Assembly: GCA_900473205.1 (NCBI GenBank)
Contig: UCLB01000027.1
Span: forward strand, 62,001 to 126,000
From: Hyphomicrobiales bacterium
GTDB lineage: Bacteria > Pseudomonadota > Alphaproteobacteria > Rhizobiales > Rhizobiaceae
Direction: 5' to 3'
Length of the DNA: 64,000 nucleotides
The notes under the pieces: model-generated
Seen by the model: the letters and a program-made list of their open reading frames with translations, nothing else
What the model was told of the DNA's origin: nothing
Database searches by the model: none
In this document: piece by piece, positions 26,425-35,112 of the stretch
How positions within the stretch are numbered: position 1 is the first letter of the stretch
How the letters are laid out: each line of letters begins with the position of its first letter
Translations under genes and position numbers: made by a program

Positions 26425-27510
26425 TTATTTTTCTATCCGGCCGAGCACGATGGCATCTGCCGCATTCCATGAAAGTGGTATGGCTTCACCCACCTTGATT
26501 GGCTTTTCGAAGAAGGCGACGTCGCTGAGGATGACGTTGAAGTCCTCGATGCCGGCACCGGCCACGACGATCTTCACGCTGGCGCCGTGATATTCGACAT
26601 TGGAAACGATGCCGGTGAAGCCATGCCCCGGCAGTTCCGCCTCGGCCACACGAACGCGGTCCGTTCTCACCGCGATATCCACCGGCCCATCCTGCCGCGC
26701 ATCGCCCGCCGCAATGAAGGAGCCGCCGCCGGGCACATCGAGCGTTACCAGCTCGCCGAATTTCTCTTTCATGCGGCCAGAAATGACGTTGTGATTGCCC
26801 ATGAAGCGGGCAACGAAGCCCGTTGCGGGGCGCTCAAACACCTCACGCGGCGTCGCCGCCTGTTCGATACGCCCGTCATTCATGATGACGATGATATCGG
26901 CCAGCGCCATCGCCTCTTCCTGACTGTGCGTCACATGGACGAAGGTGATGCCAAGTGAGGTCTGGAGTTTCTTCAGCTCCGCACGCATACGGATTTTGAG
27001 GAAGGGGTCGAGCGCCGAAAGGGGCTCGTCCAGCAGCAGCGCTTCCGGGTCTGTAATCAGCGCGCGGGCCAGCGCAACGCGCTGTTGCTGCCCGCCAGAA
27101 AGCTGAGCCGGGCGGCGGTTGGCGTAGGCCTCCAGCTGCATCAGTTGCAGCATCTCCATCGCCTTTGCGCGCCGTGCTTCCTTGTCTACGCCCTTCATTT
27201 TGAGGCTGAAGGCAACATTGTCGATAAGGTCTAGATGCGGGAACAGCGCGTAGGACTGGAACATCATCGCCGTGCCACGCTGCGCTGGCGGAAAATCTGT
27301 GACGACAACATTGCCCAGCCGCACATCTCCGCTTGAAATCGTCTCGTGACCTGCAATCATGCGCAATGTCGAGGTCTTGCCGCAGCCGGAAGGCCCCAGC
27401 AGGCAGCAATAGCTGCCCGCCGGGATTTTAAGGCTGATGGCATGGACGGCGGTTGTGGTGCCGTAGACTTTCGAAACGGAAGCAATATCGATTTCGGCGG
27501 CTTTGCTCAT
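26425..27510 (-). CDS. ABC transporter ATP-binding protein, PotA-like
   Basis: A 361-residue ATPase of the PotA/MalK-like class, first gene of the operon. Motifs: Walker A GPSGCGKT (about residues 38-45), Q-loop MMFQSYALFPHL, signature LSGGQQQRVALARAL, Walker B ALLLDEPLSALDP and switch histidine VTHSQEEA. A C-terminal TOBE domain begins near residue 280. It powers the PotB/PotC-like permeases. Upstream lies the 261-base divergent region shared with the GntR regulator gene. Confidence 0.92.
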   Translation of the reverse strand: MSKAAEIDIASVSKVYGTTTAVHAISLKIPAGSYCCLLGPSGCGKTSTLRMIAGHETISSGDVRLGNVVVTDFPPAQRGTAMMFQSYALFPHLDLIDNVAFSLKMKGVDKEARRAKAMEMLQLMQLEAYANRRPAQLSGGQQQRVALARALITDPEALLLDEPLSALDPFLKIRMRAELKKLQTSLGITFVHVTHSQEEAMALADIIVIMNDGRIEQAATPREVFERPATGFVARFMGNHNVISGRMKEKFGELVTLDVPGGGSFIAAGDARQDGPVDIAVRTDRVRVAEAELPGHGFTGIVSNVEYHGASVKIVVAGAGIEDFNVILSDVAFFEKPIKVGEAIPLSWNAADAIVLGRIEK

Positions 27511-27681
27511 GCATGTTCCCCTGCTGTCGCCGAGTACGTTGCATAAGCCGTGCCAGTTTCGATGGGCAGGCGTTAAGTCCGTGACGCGAAATGATTTTTT
27601 GTTTTGTTTGTAGAGATGACGATGGCTGGCAATCTCGTAGTGCTTAAAAAAGATGCGATTGTCTGCGATAATGCATAAGGA

Positions 27682-27691
27682 TTGTATTCAA
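27682..27691. promoter_or_regulatory. Candidate GntR operator in the potA-like/gntR divergent region
   Basis: TTGTATTCAA, within the longer symmetric ATTGTATTCAAT, differs by one base from TTGTATACAA, a dyad often bound by FCD-type GntR regulators. It lies 80 bases before the GntR start and 170 bases before the transporter operon. The rest of 27511-27771 is AT-rich with no other feature seen. Confidence 0.4.
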
Positions 27692-27771
27692 TATTTTAGG
27701 CGAATGAGGACGTTTTCCGGTTTCCCGAATTGCCGCTTCAGGGTAGAAGAAAACGGACGACGGATGACACC

Positions 27772-28482
27772 ATGACCATTGCCGATATTAATCCAGACAC
27801 TGACGTTACGCAGGAAGATCGCGCACAAGCCATTCGCGATACGTTGCGCGATGCAATCGTGGACAGGCGCCTCGCGCCCGGCACGAAACTGTCAGAGGCC
27901 GAGGTTGGCACCTTGTTCGATGTCAGCCGCACGGTCGTGCGTGCCGCCCTTCAGATGCTGGCCTTCGAAGGGCTGGTGAAAACAGAGCGGAATCGTGGTG
28001 CCTTCGTCTCCAACCCGACACCAGACGAGGCACGTCAGGTCTTCTCATCTCGCAGGCTGATCGAACCCGGCATCATCCATGCCGCGATCGAGCAGCTGAC
28101 GCCCTCTACCATCGCAGACATGCGCGCGCATCTGACGGAAGAGACCCGCCACCAGCACGAGCGCGGGCCAAGCGCCCGCCGCGCCGAGATCAAGGCATCG
28201 GGCGATTTTCACCTGATGCTGGCCTCAGTCGCCGGAAACGCGATCCTTGAAAAATTCATGGCCGAATTGGTCGCCCGCTCATCTCTGGTAATTGCCCTTT
28301 ACGGGCGCTCAGGCATTTCCAGCTGTGGCCATGGTGATCACGCGTCGATTCTGGATGCGTTAGAGCAAGGTGATGCTGAAAAAGCCAAAAGCCTGATGCT
28401 GCATCACATCGACCACATCGAAGCCGACCTTGATTTGCGGAACAAGGAGGGACTGGCCTTGAAGGATGCTTTGTCTCTGTAG
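27772..28482 (+). CDS. GntR-family regulator with FCD domain
   Basis: A 236-residue FadR-subfamily regulator. A winged helix covers residues about 15-80 (RDTLRDAIVDRRLAPGTKLSEAEVGTLFDVSRTVVRAALQML) and an all-helical FCD ligand domain covers about 90-225, with metal-binding-type residues in RRAEIKASGDFHLML and a late GDHASILDALEQGD. It is divergent from the potA-like operon and most likely controls it, sensing the imported compound or a product. The ATG at 27772 is preferred over the in-frame reading from 27730, which has no ribosome site. It ends in a hairpin shared with dadA. Confidence 0.88.
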   Translation: MTIADINPDTDVTQEDRAQAIRDTLRDAIVDRRLAPGTKLSEAEVGTLFDVSRTVVRAALQMLAFEGLVKTERNRGAFVSNPTPDEARQVFSSRRLIEPGIIHAAIEQLTPSTIADMRAHLTEETRHQHERGPSARRAEIKASGDFHLMLASVAGNAILEKFMAELVARSSLVIALYGRSGISSCGHGDHASILDALEQGDAEKAKSLMLHHIDHIEADLDLRNKEGLALKDALSL

Positions 28483-28509
28483 GTATCAGCCGTATTGCAC
28501 GGCTGATAC
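28483..28509. terminator. Bidirectional hairpin between gntR and dadA
   Basis: GTATCAGCCGT / ACGGCTGATAC is a perfect 11-bp stem with an ATTGC loop, immediately after the gntR stop and 12 bases before the convergent dadA stop. There is no clear T-run on either side. Confidence 0.6.
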
Positions 28510-28521
28510 TGATAGGTGGGC

Positions 28522-29778
28522 CTAGGCGGCGTAGCGGCTGATTGCCAGATCCGCAGTCTCGATTTCCGGCGTGTTGCCGCTAACGAGATCGGAAAGAACC
28601 CGCGCCGAACCGCATGCCATCGTCCAGCCCAGCGTGCCGTGACCGGTGTTGAGGTAGAGGTTGCTGTAGCGGGTCGCGCCGATGACAGGGGTGCCATCGG
28701 GCGTCATCGGGCGGAGGCCGCACCAGAATTTCGCCTGAGACTGATCGCCAGCACCGCCGAACAAGTCTTCGATGGAATGCGTCAGAGTGGCCTGGCGCTT
28801 TGCGGGTAGATCCTTGTTGAAACCGGCAATCTCGGCCATGCCGCCCACGCGGATGCGGTCGCCCAGGCGGGTCATGGCGATTTTGTGTGCTTCGTCCATC
28901 ACCGTTGAAACCGGAGCCCGCGCCGCATTGATGACCGGGACGGTGATGGAGTAGCCCTTGACCGGGTAAACCGGCAGATCGATACCCAGACGCTTAAGGA
29001 ACTGCGGCGTATAGCTGCCCAAGGCACCGACGAAAATATCGGCCTCGATGGTACCCTTCGTCGTTTCGATGGCCTTGACGCGGTTGCCTTCGGTAATCGG
29101 GCGCATGATGCCGGTGTCATACATGAATTTGACGCCAGCCTGCTCGGCCAGTTTCGCCAGTTCGGTGGTGAACATGAAGCAGTCGCCGGTTTCGTCGCCC
29201 GGTAGACGAAGGCCGCCAACGATCTTGTCCTTAGAGGCCGCAAGGCCAGGCTCCACCGCCGCGCAACCGTCTCGGTCCAGAATTTCATAAGCCACGCCGC
29301 CAGCCTTCAGCACAGCAACATCCTTGCCGATACCATCGAACTGCTTTTGCGTGCGGAAAACCTCCAGCGTGCCCTGCGTGCGCTGGTCGTATTGAATGCC
29401 GGTATCGTCCCGCAGCGCCATCAGGCAATCGCGGCTGTATTCGGCAACACGCACCATGCGGCTTTTGTTGATGGAATAACGGGCAGATGTGCAGTTGCGC
29501 AGCATCTGCGATATCCAGCGCCATGCAGCGGGATCGACGGTGGGGCGGATGATCAACGGCGCATGTTCCATGAACAGCCATTTCATGGCTTTCATGGGAA
29601 TGCCAGGGGCCGCCCAGGGGGACGAGTAGCCGGGTGAAACTTCACCCGCATTGGCAAAGCTGGTTTCCAGCGCCGCCGCAGGCTGGCGGTCAATCACTGT
29701 CACCGAATGACCGGCCTTTGCGAGATACCAGGCGGATGTAACGCCGACGACACCGGCTCCAAGAATGACGATATTCAT
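28522..29778 (-). CDS. dadA: D-amino acid dehydrogenase DadA
   Basis: A 418-residue FAD-dependent dehydrogenase that oxidises D-alanine and other D-amino acids to 2-oxo acids and ammonia, passing electrons to the respiratory chain at the inner membrane. The dinucleotide-binding motif [28 protein letters not shown] opens the protein. The family segments [20 protein letters not shown] and the C-terminal [24 protein letters not shown] are intact. The ATG at 29778 is right for the dinucleotide fold; the longer reading to 29847 enters the racemase gene. It follows the alanine racemase gene by seven bases, so the two form a dadX-dadA style catabolic operon opposite an Lrp-type regulator. Confidence 0.94.
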   Translation of the reverse strand: MNIVILGAGVVGVTSAWYLAKAGHSVTVIDRQPAAALETSFANAGEVSPGYSSPWAAPGIPMKAMKWLFMEHAPLIIRPTVDPAAWRWISQMLRNCTSARYSINKSRMVRVAEYSRDCLMALRDDTGIQYDQRTQGTLEVFRTQKQFDGIGKDVAVLKAGGVAYEILDRDGCAAVEPGLAASKDKIVGGLRLPGDETGDCFMFTTELAKLAEQAGVKFMYDTGIMRPITEGNRVKAIETTKGTIEADIFVGALGSYTPQFLKRLGIDLPVYPVKGYSITVPVINAARAPVSTVMDEAHKIAMTRLGDRIRVGGMAEIAGFNKDLPAKRQATLTHSIEDLFGGAGDQSQAKFWCGLRPMTPDGTPVIGATRYSNLYLNTGHGTLGWTMACGSARVLSDLVSGNTPEIETADLAISRYAA

Positions 29779-29785
29779 ATTGCTC

Positions 29786-30952
29786 TCACTCGTCTGCATT
29801 CGTTGCATCGCCCGTGGCGACAGGCATGTCTGACTGAATATAGGCACGGCGATAACGATGGCCGAGACCTGTCAGAATTTCATAGGCAATGGTACCGGCA
29901 TCCTCGCCAATATCTTCCAGCGATTGATCTGGCCCTATCAATTGAACGAGACTGCCATGGGTCAAGGTTCCCTCCGGCAGCGCGGAAATATCGAGGCTGA
30001 TACTGTCCATCGATACGCGCCCGGCAATCGGCAGGCGTACGCCATTGAAATAGGCGGCTCCCCTGCTGCTCAGAGAACGAGGAAGGCCGTCCGCATAACC
30101 GGCGGCAATGGTCGCCAATCTCGTTTCACCCGTGGTACGCAGCGTGCCGCCATAACCAACCAACGTATCGGCGGGAACGGTTCGTGTCTGCACAACGGCC
30201 ACATCCAGCCGCACTACCGGCTTCATCGGGTTCGGCCGGACGGTGGAAGGTGCGCCGCCATAAAGCGCGATACCCGGGCGCATCACCGCATTGTGGTAGT
30301 CCGCGCCTAGAAAAATGCCACCGGAATTGGCAAAGCACACCGGCACATCTGGAAACATCGCCGCCGCTTTGCGCATCACATCAAGCTGCGATCCATTGGC
30401 AGCATGCTCTGGCTCATCCGCGCAAGCCAGATGGCTCATGATGAAGGTGATCGAGATGTCGTTCAGAAGGCTCGGCGAGGTTTTCAACGTTTCGACTTCG
30501 GGAGGTGCCATGCCGAGCCGCGACATGCCGGTATCGATCTGGATTGCTGCTGGAAGCGTCTTGCCCAGCATGACGGCATGCGCGGACCATTGCACCAGCT
30601 GCTCCAGCGAGTTGATGACGGGCGTAATGTTCATCGCCGCGCAGGATGTCTCGTTGCCGGGTTGAAGGCCGTTCAGCACGAAGATGTCCGCATCACCGGC
30701 AATGCGAAGACGCAGCGCGATGGCCTCATCGATATGGGCAACGAAGAAGTGGCGGCAACCGGCATTGTAGAGAACAGGCGCGACCATATCGGCACCCAGG
30801 CCATAGGCATTGGCCTTGACGACAGCGCTGGTCACGGAATTTGGGGCCATGGCCCGCAGCATCAGGTAATTGTCGCGAAGCGCGCCGAGGTCTATGGTCA
30901 GATAACCGCTGGCACCACCGCTCGCCTTCTGGCGATTGATCGTCATGTCCAT
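29786..30952 (-). CDS. dadX: Alanine racemase, catabolic (DadX/Alr type)
   Basis: A 388-residue pyridoxal-phosphate alanine racemase. The PLP-lysine motif is [16 protein letters not shown] (about residues 35-50). The second catalytic tyrosine lies in the C-terminal domain in the [20 protein letters not shown] region. The [12 protein letters not shown] segment is also typical. It converts L-alanine to D-alanine, feeding DadA for catabolism and also able to supply cell-wall D-alanine. The ATG at 30952 has AAGGGA seven bases upstream; the longer frame to 31108 overlaps the regulator and is rejected. First gene of the operon with dadA. Confidence 0.93.
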   Translation of the reverse strand: MDMTINRQKASGGASGYLTIDLGALRDNYLMLRAMAPNSVTSAVVKANAYGLGADMVAPVLYNAGCRHFFVAHIDEAIALRLRIAGDADIFVLNGLQPGNETSCAAMNITPVINSLEQLVQWSAHAVMLGKTLPAAIQIDTGMSRLGMAPPEVETLKTSPSLLNDISITFIMSHLACADEPEHAANGSQLDVMRKAAAMFPDVPVCFANSGGIFLGADYHNAVMRPGIALYGGAPSTVRPNPMKPVVRLDVAVVQTRTVPADTLVGYGGTLRTTGETRLATIAAGYADGLPRSLSSRGAAYFNGVRLPIAGRVSMDSISLDISALPEGTLTHGSLVQLIGPDQSLEDIGEDAGTIAYEILTGLGHRYRRAYIQSDMPVATGDATNADE

Positions 30953-30997
30953 CGTCGTTCCCTTGTTATTTTCCAACCAGACTATTGCAACGATCAT

Positions 30998-31057
30998 CGA
31001 ATTTTCGCAGTTTGACGCGTGGATTATTCGAAGATGGACGCTCATGCGCAATTTTCG
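30998..31057. promoter_or_regulatory. Candidate Lrp/DadR-type sites between dadX and the regulator
   Basis: The palindrome CGAATTTTCG at 30998-31007 recurs almost unchanged as CAATTTTCG at 31049-31057, about five helical turns away, in the 126-base divergent region. Lrp-family proteins bind several such AT-centred sites in phase. The regulatory role is inferred. Confidence 0.35.
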
Positions 31058-31078
31058 ACGGCTAAATGGAATGATTTT

Positions 31079-31540
31079 ATGTCGGCTTTGGACGCTACCG
31101 ATCGTCACATCATCCGCGTGCTTCGGCTCAACGCCCGTATCAGCAATGCGAAGCTGGCCGCAGAGGTGGGCCTGTCACCATCCGCCTGTCTGCGCCGAGT
31201 GGATATTCTGGAGCGGGAAGGTGTCATTCGCGGCTACACGGCGCTGACGGGCAGTGCTGCTGGCGGCGAGGTTATTTCGGTCATCGTGCAGATCACGCTC
31301 GACCGGCAGACAGAGGATTTTCTCAATCGCTTCGAACATGCGGTGAGAAGATACCCCGAAATTCGCGAGTGCTACCTCATGACCGGCGGGTCCGACTATT
31401 TCCTGCGGGTGGAAGTAGAAAGCGCCGGGGATTTCGAGCGAGTTCACAAGGAAATCCTCTCGAAACTGCCCGGCGTCTCCCGCATTCACTCCAGCTTCGC
31501 CATTCGCAATGCGCTGGCAAGCCCGAAGCCAAGAACCTGA
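31079..31540 (+). CDS. Lrp/AsnC-family regulator of the dad operon
   Basis: A 153-residue Lrp/AsnC-type regulator. A helix-turn-helix (LDATDRHIIRVLRLNARISNAKLAAEVGLSPSACLRRVDILEREG) fills the first half and a RAM/AsnC effector domain the second (VRRYPEIRECYLMTGGSDYFLRV). It is divergent from dadX-dadA and is very likely the DadR-type activator that responds to alanine. The start at 31079 gives the usual spacing before the LDxxD helix; an ATG at 31034 or 31019 would add 15-20 atypical residues. It is convergent with thiD, only two bases apart. Confidence 0.9.
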   Translation: MSALDATDRHIIRVLRLNARISNAKLAAEVGLSPSACLRRVDILEREGVIRGYTALTGSAAGGEVISVIVQITLDRQTEDFLNRFEHAVRRYPEIRECYLMTGGSDYFLRVEVESAGDFERVHKEILSKLPGVSRIHSSFAIRNALASPKPRT

Positions 31541-31542
31541 TG

Positions 31543-32343
31543 TCAGGCGGTCCACCAGCGATAAAAATGGTGCACAGGCCCGTGACCTTGGCCGACATGC
31601 AGGTCTCTGCCCGCCGCCAGCGCCCCTTGCAGATACTCCTTCGCCAAACCAATCGCGTCCGCCAAGGGAAAGCCCAGCGCCAGATTTGCGGTAATGGCCG
31701 ATGCCAGCGTGCAGCCGGTGCCATGGTCATTTCGGGTATCGATGCGCGGCATGGAAAATTCCTGCATACCATCGCCATGCAACAGAAGATCGACACTCTC
31801 AGCGCCGCCGCCATGCCCGCCTTTGATCAGAACGGCGCGAACACCGGTCTTCAATATCGCTTCCGCCTGACGGATCACCTCCTGACTGTTCGTCGCGACC
31901 GGCCGGCCACTCAAAAGCGCGGCTTCCGGCAGGTTTGGGGTGGCAAGCAGTGCCAGAGGCAGCAAGGCGCCGCGAAGGCTTTCAATGGCATCTTCCTGCA
32001 ACAGCCTGTCGCCTGATGTCGCCACCATCACCGGGTCCATGATGACAGGACGCCCCACATCGCGCAGCTTTGCAGCAATCGTTTCGATGGTCTCACTGCG
32101 CGAAACCATGCCGATCTTGACCGCACCGATATCAAGGTCCGAGAAAACCGCGACCATCTGCGTGGCGATCATGCTGGGCGAAACATCTTCGACTGCAGTC
32201 ACACCCTTGGTGTTCTGGGCGGTGATGGCGGTGATGACGCTGGCACCATAGACGCCGAGCGCGGAAAAGGTCTTCAGGTCGGCCTGTATGCCCGCGCCGC
32301 CACCGCTGTCAGACCCGGCAATTGTCAAGGCAATGGCTGTCAT
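31543..32343 (-). CDS. thiD: Hydroxymethylpyrimidine/phosphomethylpyrimidine kinase ThiD
   Basis: A 266-residue ribokinase-fold kinase that phosphorylates HMP and HMP-phosphate to HMP-diphosphate for thiamine synthesis. Diagnostic segments are ALTIAGSDSGGGAGIQADLKTFSALGVYGASVITAITAQNT at the start, DPVMVATSGDRLL, NLPEAALLSG and the anion-hole DTRNDHGTGCTLASAITANLALG with the catalytic aspartate replaced in context by the usual GTGCTL motif. It is the last gene of the thiM-thiE-thiD salvage operon; its ATG overlaps the thiE stop by four bases. It is controlled through the upstream TPP riboswitch. Confidence 0.94.
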   Translation of the reverse strand: MTAIALTIAGSDSGGGAGIQADLKTFSALGVYGASVITAITAQNTKGVTAVEDVSPSMIATQMVAVFSDLDIGAVKIGMVSRSETIETIAAKLRDVGRPVIMDPVMVATSGDRLLQEDAIESLRGALLPLALLATPNLPEAALLSGRPVATNSQEVIRQAEAILKTGVRAVLIKGGHGGGAESVDLLLHGDGMQEFSMPRIDTRNDHGTGCTLASAITANLALGFPLADAIGLAKEYLQGALAAGRDLHVGQGHGPVHHFYRWWTA

Positions 32344-32996
32344 CGGCGTGCCTCCAGCGCAAGATCCACCTGACGGCGGAAATCAGTTGTTGCCGCTGCA
32401 ATATCGACGGCGCGGAACAAAGCGGAGATCAAGGCGACGCCGTCAGCACCCGCGTCGATTACGGGGCCGACCTTCTCCAGCGTAATACCAGCGATAGCGC
32501 CGACGGGCATCTCCGGGCAAGCATTGCGAAGATAGGCGCGAAGGTCGCGAAGCCCCTCCAATCCCACCGGCGCGTTCGGATTGACCTTTGAAACCGTCTC
32601 GAAAACTCCACCAATGCATGCATAGTCCGCAGATGCTTGGGCAACACGCTCTGCATCGCCCATGTTCTTGACAGTCAGGCCGATGATAGCATCCGGCCCC
32701 AGCAGTCGTCTTGCTGTTTCCGCGTCCATATCGTCAGCACCCAGATGCACACCATCCGCGCCGGACGCCAGCGCCACATCCACGCGGTCGTTGATGACGA
32801 GAGGAACACCGGTTGCCTTCAGCGCATCCACCATCAGGCGCGCCTGCTCGATCATATGTCGGGTTGAGGCGTGCTTGTCGCGATACTGGATGATCGTCGC
32901 ACCGTGCCGTGCAGCGACGGCAGCCAGTTCCGGCAAAGGTGCGATATCTGCAAGCGAGGCATCCACCAAAGCGTTTAGTCGGTAATCAATTTTCAT
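32340..32996 (-). CDS. thiE: Thiamine-phosphate synthase ThiE
   Basis: A 218-residue TIM-barrel enzyme that joins HMP-diphosphate and thiazole phosphate to thiamine phosphate. Family segments are TIIQYRDKHAS, PLVINDRVDVALASGADGVHLGADDMD, IIGLTVKN, YACIGGVFETVSKVNPNAPVGLEGL and VGAIAGITLEKVGPVIDAGADGVALISALF. The ATG at 32996 overlaps the end of thiM by eleven bases, consistent with coupling; the longer reading from 33035 lies inside thiM. Middle gene of the operon. The expected GVFET motif replaces the more common GPIFPT seen in some ThiE proteins. Confidence 0.93.
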   Translation of the reverse strand: MKIDYRLNALVDASLADIAPLPELAAVAARHGATIIQYRDKHASTRHMIEQARLMVDALKATGVPLVINDRVDVALASGADGVHLGADDMDAETARRLLGPDAIIGLTVKNMGDAERVAQASADYACIGGVFETVSKVNPNAPVGLEGLRDLRAYLRNACPEMPVGAIAGITLEKVGPVIDAGADGVALISALFRAVDIAAATTDFRRQVDLALEARR

Positions 32997-33723
32997 CGTG
33001 CTCGATCCTCGCAAGGGAAAGAATGTCGTTGGCATCGATAGCGTCTAGCGCATCCAGAAAGGCCGCTTCGAAAGTGCCGGGGCCGTGGGCGTGCTTTGCT
33101 GCAAGCTCCGCCGATACACCCGTCACCGTCAGCGCTGCCGTTGCCGCCAGCATTGGGTCCGGTTCTACCGCCATGAAAGCGGCGATCACTCCGCCGGAAA
33201 GGCAGCCGGTGCCGGTAACCTTCGCCATCCATGGATGACCATTCAGAACTTTCGCGTTTTTGACCCCATCGTGGAACACATCCTGTGGGCCGGTCTGGAT
33301 GCGCAATGCTGTGCCAACATCGCCGATGACAGCCATCTCCGCCGCATTGCCCCGCACGATGGTCGGGCGGAGGCTGATGAGTTCATGGGCGAAATCCAGC
33401 CGCGAGGGCGAGTAATCGCAATGCACGGGATCAACGATCCAGGGCTTCCCCTTGGTATTCGCTACTTCTACCGCCATACGAATGACTTTGCGGCGTGCAG
33501 CATCCAGCGTGCCGAGATTGATGGTGAGAGCATCGACCTTGGAAACGAAGCTTTCGATTTCCTCTTCGGACGACGTCATGGAGGGAATGCCGCCCACGGC
33601 GGTTATGCCATCGGCGGTAAATTTCTGAACGACGGTGTTCATCAGGCAATGCACCCGCGGCCGCCGTTGCCGCACCCGCGCCAGCAGCTCTGCCGCACTC
33701 TGTGCCGTTGGAAAACTCGCCAT
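32986..33723 (-). CDS. thiM: Hydroxyethylthiazole kinase ThiM
   Basis: A 245-residue kinase that phosphorylates the salvaged thiazole alcohol. Family motifs: PRVHCLMNTVVQKFTADGITAVGGIPSM near residue 25, ALTINLGTLDAARRKVIRMAVE, GKPWIVDPVHCDYSPSR, PTIVRGNAAEMAVIGD and the anion-hole GTGCLSGGVIAAF. ThiM marks this as a salvage operon rather than de novo synthesis. The ATG at 33723 is taken because GAGG precedes it; an ATG at 33750 is possible. First gene after the TPP riboswitch, separated from it by about 78 bases. Confidence 0.92.
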   Translation of the reverse strand: MASFPTAQSAAELLARVRQRRPRVHCLMNTVVQKFTADGITAVGGIPSMTSSEEEIESFVSKVDALTINLGTLDAARRKVIRMAVEVANTKGKPWIVDPVHCDYSPSRLDFAHELISLRPTIVRGNAAEMAVIGDVGTALRIQTGPQDVFHDGVKNAKVLNGHPWMAKVTGTGCLSGGVIAAFMAVEPDPMLAATAALTVTGVSAELAAKHAHGPGTFEAAFLDALDAIDANDILSLARIEHDEN

Positions 33724-33801
33724 AGGCCTCTGCACTCCAGATATGATCACGGAGACCCGAGTCGAGCGGAGAAGAGAAAAGCTTGGCCAATGGCGACTGT
33801 T

Positions 33802-33887
33802 CCGTTCCTACGCCGGCATGACCCGGATCAGGTTCAAGGGTCCGGCTCAGCGCCATCTCAGCATCGTCAGATGCTCCCCTCGGAATG
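33802..33887 (-). ncRNA. TPP riboswitch (THI element)
   Basis: On the minus strand the conserved aptamer elements appear in order: GGGAGCATCT, GCTGAGATGG (the CUGAGA pyrimidine-sensor core), ACCCTTGAACCTGATC, CGGGTCATGCCGGCG and TAGGAA. This is the thiamine-pyrophosphate aptamer, about 80 bases upstream of thiM. High TPP should switch off the thiMED operon. No strong intrinsic terminator was seen before thiM, so control of translation initiation is more likely. Confidence 0.93.
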
Positions 33888-33969
33888 TCTGGAAATTGTC
33901 GTCTTTTGTGCCTGCTGTCAATGGCAGGCAAAGGCGGAGCTGTATGACCCCGCCTTTTGTGTCGAGTGA

Positions 33970-34962
33970 TCAGGCGATCTGGACGACTACTTTTTCACGC
34001 GCGGATTTCAGCGCCGCATCGGCGAGTTTCAGCGCGATCAGGCCGTCCTGTGCGGAAGGCGAGGGCGCGGCGTTATTTTCGATAGCATCAATAAAGGCGG
34101 CGATTTCTGCGGCATAGGCGGCGGTGTAACGCGTCATGAAGAAATCATGCAGCGGCGGGCGCGTGTAGCCGTCCTTGGTCGCGACTTCGATGGAGACCGG
34201 GCGCTGATTTTCGGCAGCAACCGAGCCAAGCGAGCCATGGACTTCGATGCGCTGATCGTAGCCATAGGTGGCGCGGCGCGAGTTGGAGATGATCGCCTGG
34301 CGACCGCTGGCGGTGGTCAGAATGATGCTGGCGCTGTCATAATCGCCCAGTTCGCCGATCTTCGAGTCGACAAGAACGGAGCCGGTGGCAAACACGCTGA
34401 CGATCTCTTCGCCCAGCAGAAAACGGGCGATGTCGAAATCATGGATGGTCATGTCGCGGAAGATACCGCCGGAGACCTTGATATATTCCGGAGGCGGCGC
34501 GCCCGGATCACGGCTGGTAATGGTCACCATCTCGACCTTGCCGATCTGGCCGTCATCGATGGCCTTGCGCACGGCGCGGAAATGCGGGTCGAAACGGCGG
34601 TTGAAGCCGAGCATAATCTTGGCACCGGTTTCCTTGACCACATCGATGCAGGCCTGCGCGCGGGCAACATCGAGATCGATCGGCTTTTCGCAGAAAATCG
34701 CCTTGCCGGCGCGGGCAAATTGCTCGATCAGATCGGCATGCGTATTGGTCGGAGTGCAGATGATGACCGCGTCGATATCGGGGTTGGCCAGAACCGCGTC
34801 GATGGTGCTGATCTTGCAGCCGGTCTCATCTGCGATGGCCTGTGCGGCCTCCTGAAAAGCATCGACCACGGCCACCAGTTTCGCACGTTTGTCGGAAGCA
34901 ATCGCTTTTGCGTGTACTTTTCCGATGCGACCCGCACCCAGCAAAGCCAATCTCGTAACCAT
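33970..34962 (-). CDS. idhA: Inositol 2-dehydrogenase (IdhA/IolG)
   Basis: A 330-residue NAD-dependent Gfo/Idh/MocA dehydrogenase. The Rossmann motif LALLGAGRIGKVHAKAIA opens it, and the catalytic lysine is in AIFCEKPIDLD. The substrate-domain motif GGIFRDMTIHDFDIARFLLGEE carries the aspartate and histidine of inositol dehydrogenases. It closely matches rhizobial IdhA, which oxidises myo-inositol to scyllo-inosose as the first step of inositol catabolism. No other iol gene lies next to it, which is common in rhizobia. An IolR-type box lies about 85 bases upstream. The gene is single and follows the thi leader region. Confidence 0.93.
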   Translation of the reverse strand: MVTRLALLGAGRIGKVHAKAIASDKRAKLVAVVDAFQEAAQAIADETGCKISTIDAVLANPDIDAVIICTPTNTHADLIEQFARAGKAIFCEKPIDLDVARAQACIDVVKETGAKIMLGFNRRFDPHFRAVRKAIDDGQIGKVEMVTITSRDPGAPPPEYIKVSGGIFRDMTIHDFDIARFLLGEEIVSVFATGSVLVDSKIGELGDYDSASIILTTASGRQAIISNSRRATYGYDQRIEVHGSLGSVAAENQRPVSIEVATKDGYTRPPLHDFFMTRYTAAYAAEIAAFIDAIENNAAPSPSAQDGLIALKLADAALKSAREKVVVQIA

Positions 34963-35043
34963 CGTTTCCTCCCGATCTGGTTATCTGGGCCTGTTTGTCA
35001 CAATGGCTTCGTTTGGAACGCCAATGCGAACAGTCAGCCCATT

Positions 35044-35059
35044 TGGAATATATGTTCCA
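35044..35059. promoter_or_regulatory. IolR-type operator upstream of idhA
   Basis: TGGAATATATGTTCCA is a palindrome fitting GGAA-N6-TTCC, the motif reported for the RpiR-type inositol regulator IolR of Sinorhizobium meliloti. A half site (GGAA at 35015-35018) lies 30 bases closer to the gene. iolR itself is not in the window. Confidence 0.6.
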
Positions 35060-35112
35060 TCTTGCTAGAGTGCCGTTTCATTCATGTCAAGCGGCGAGCA
35101 GTGCTTCCAATC

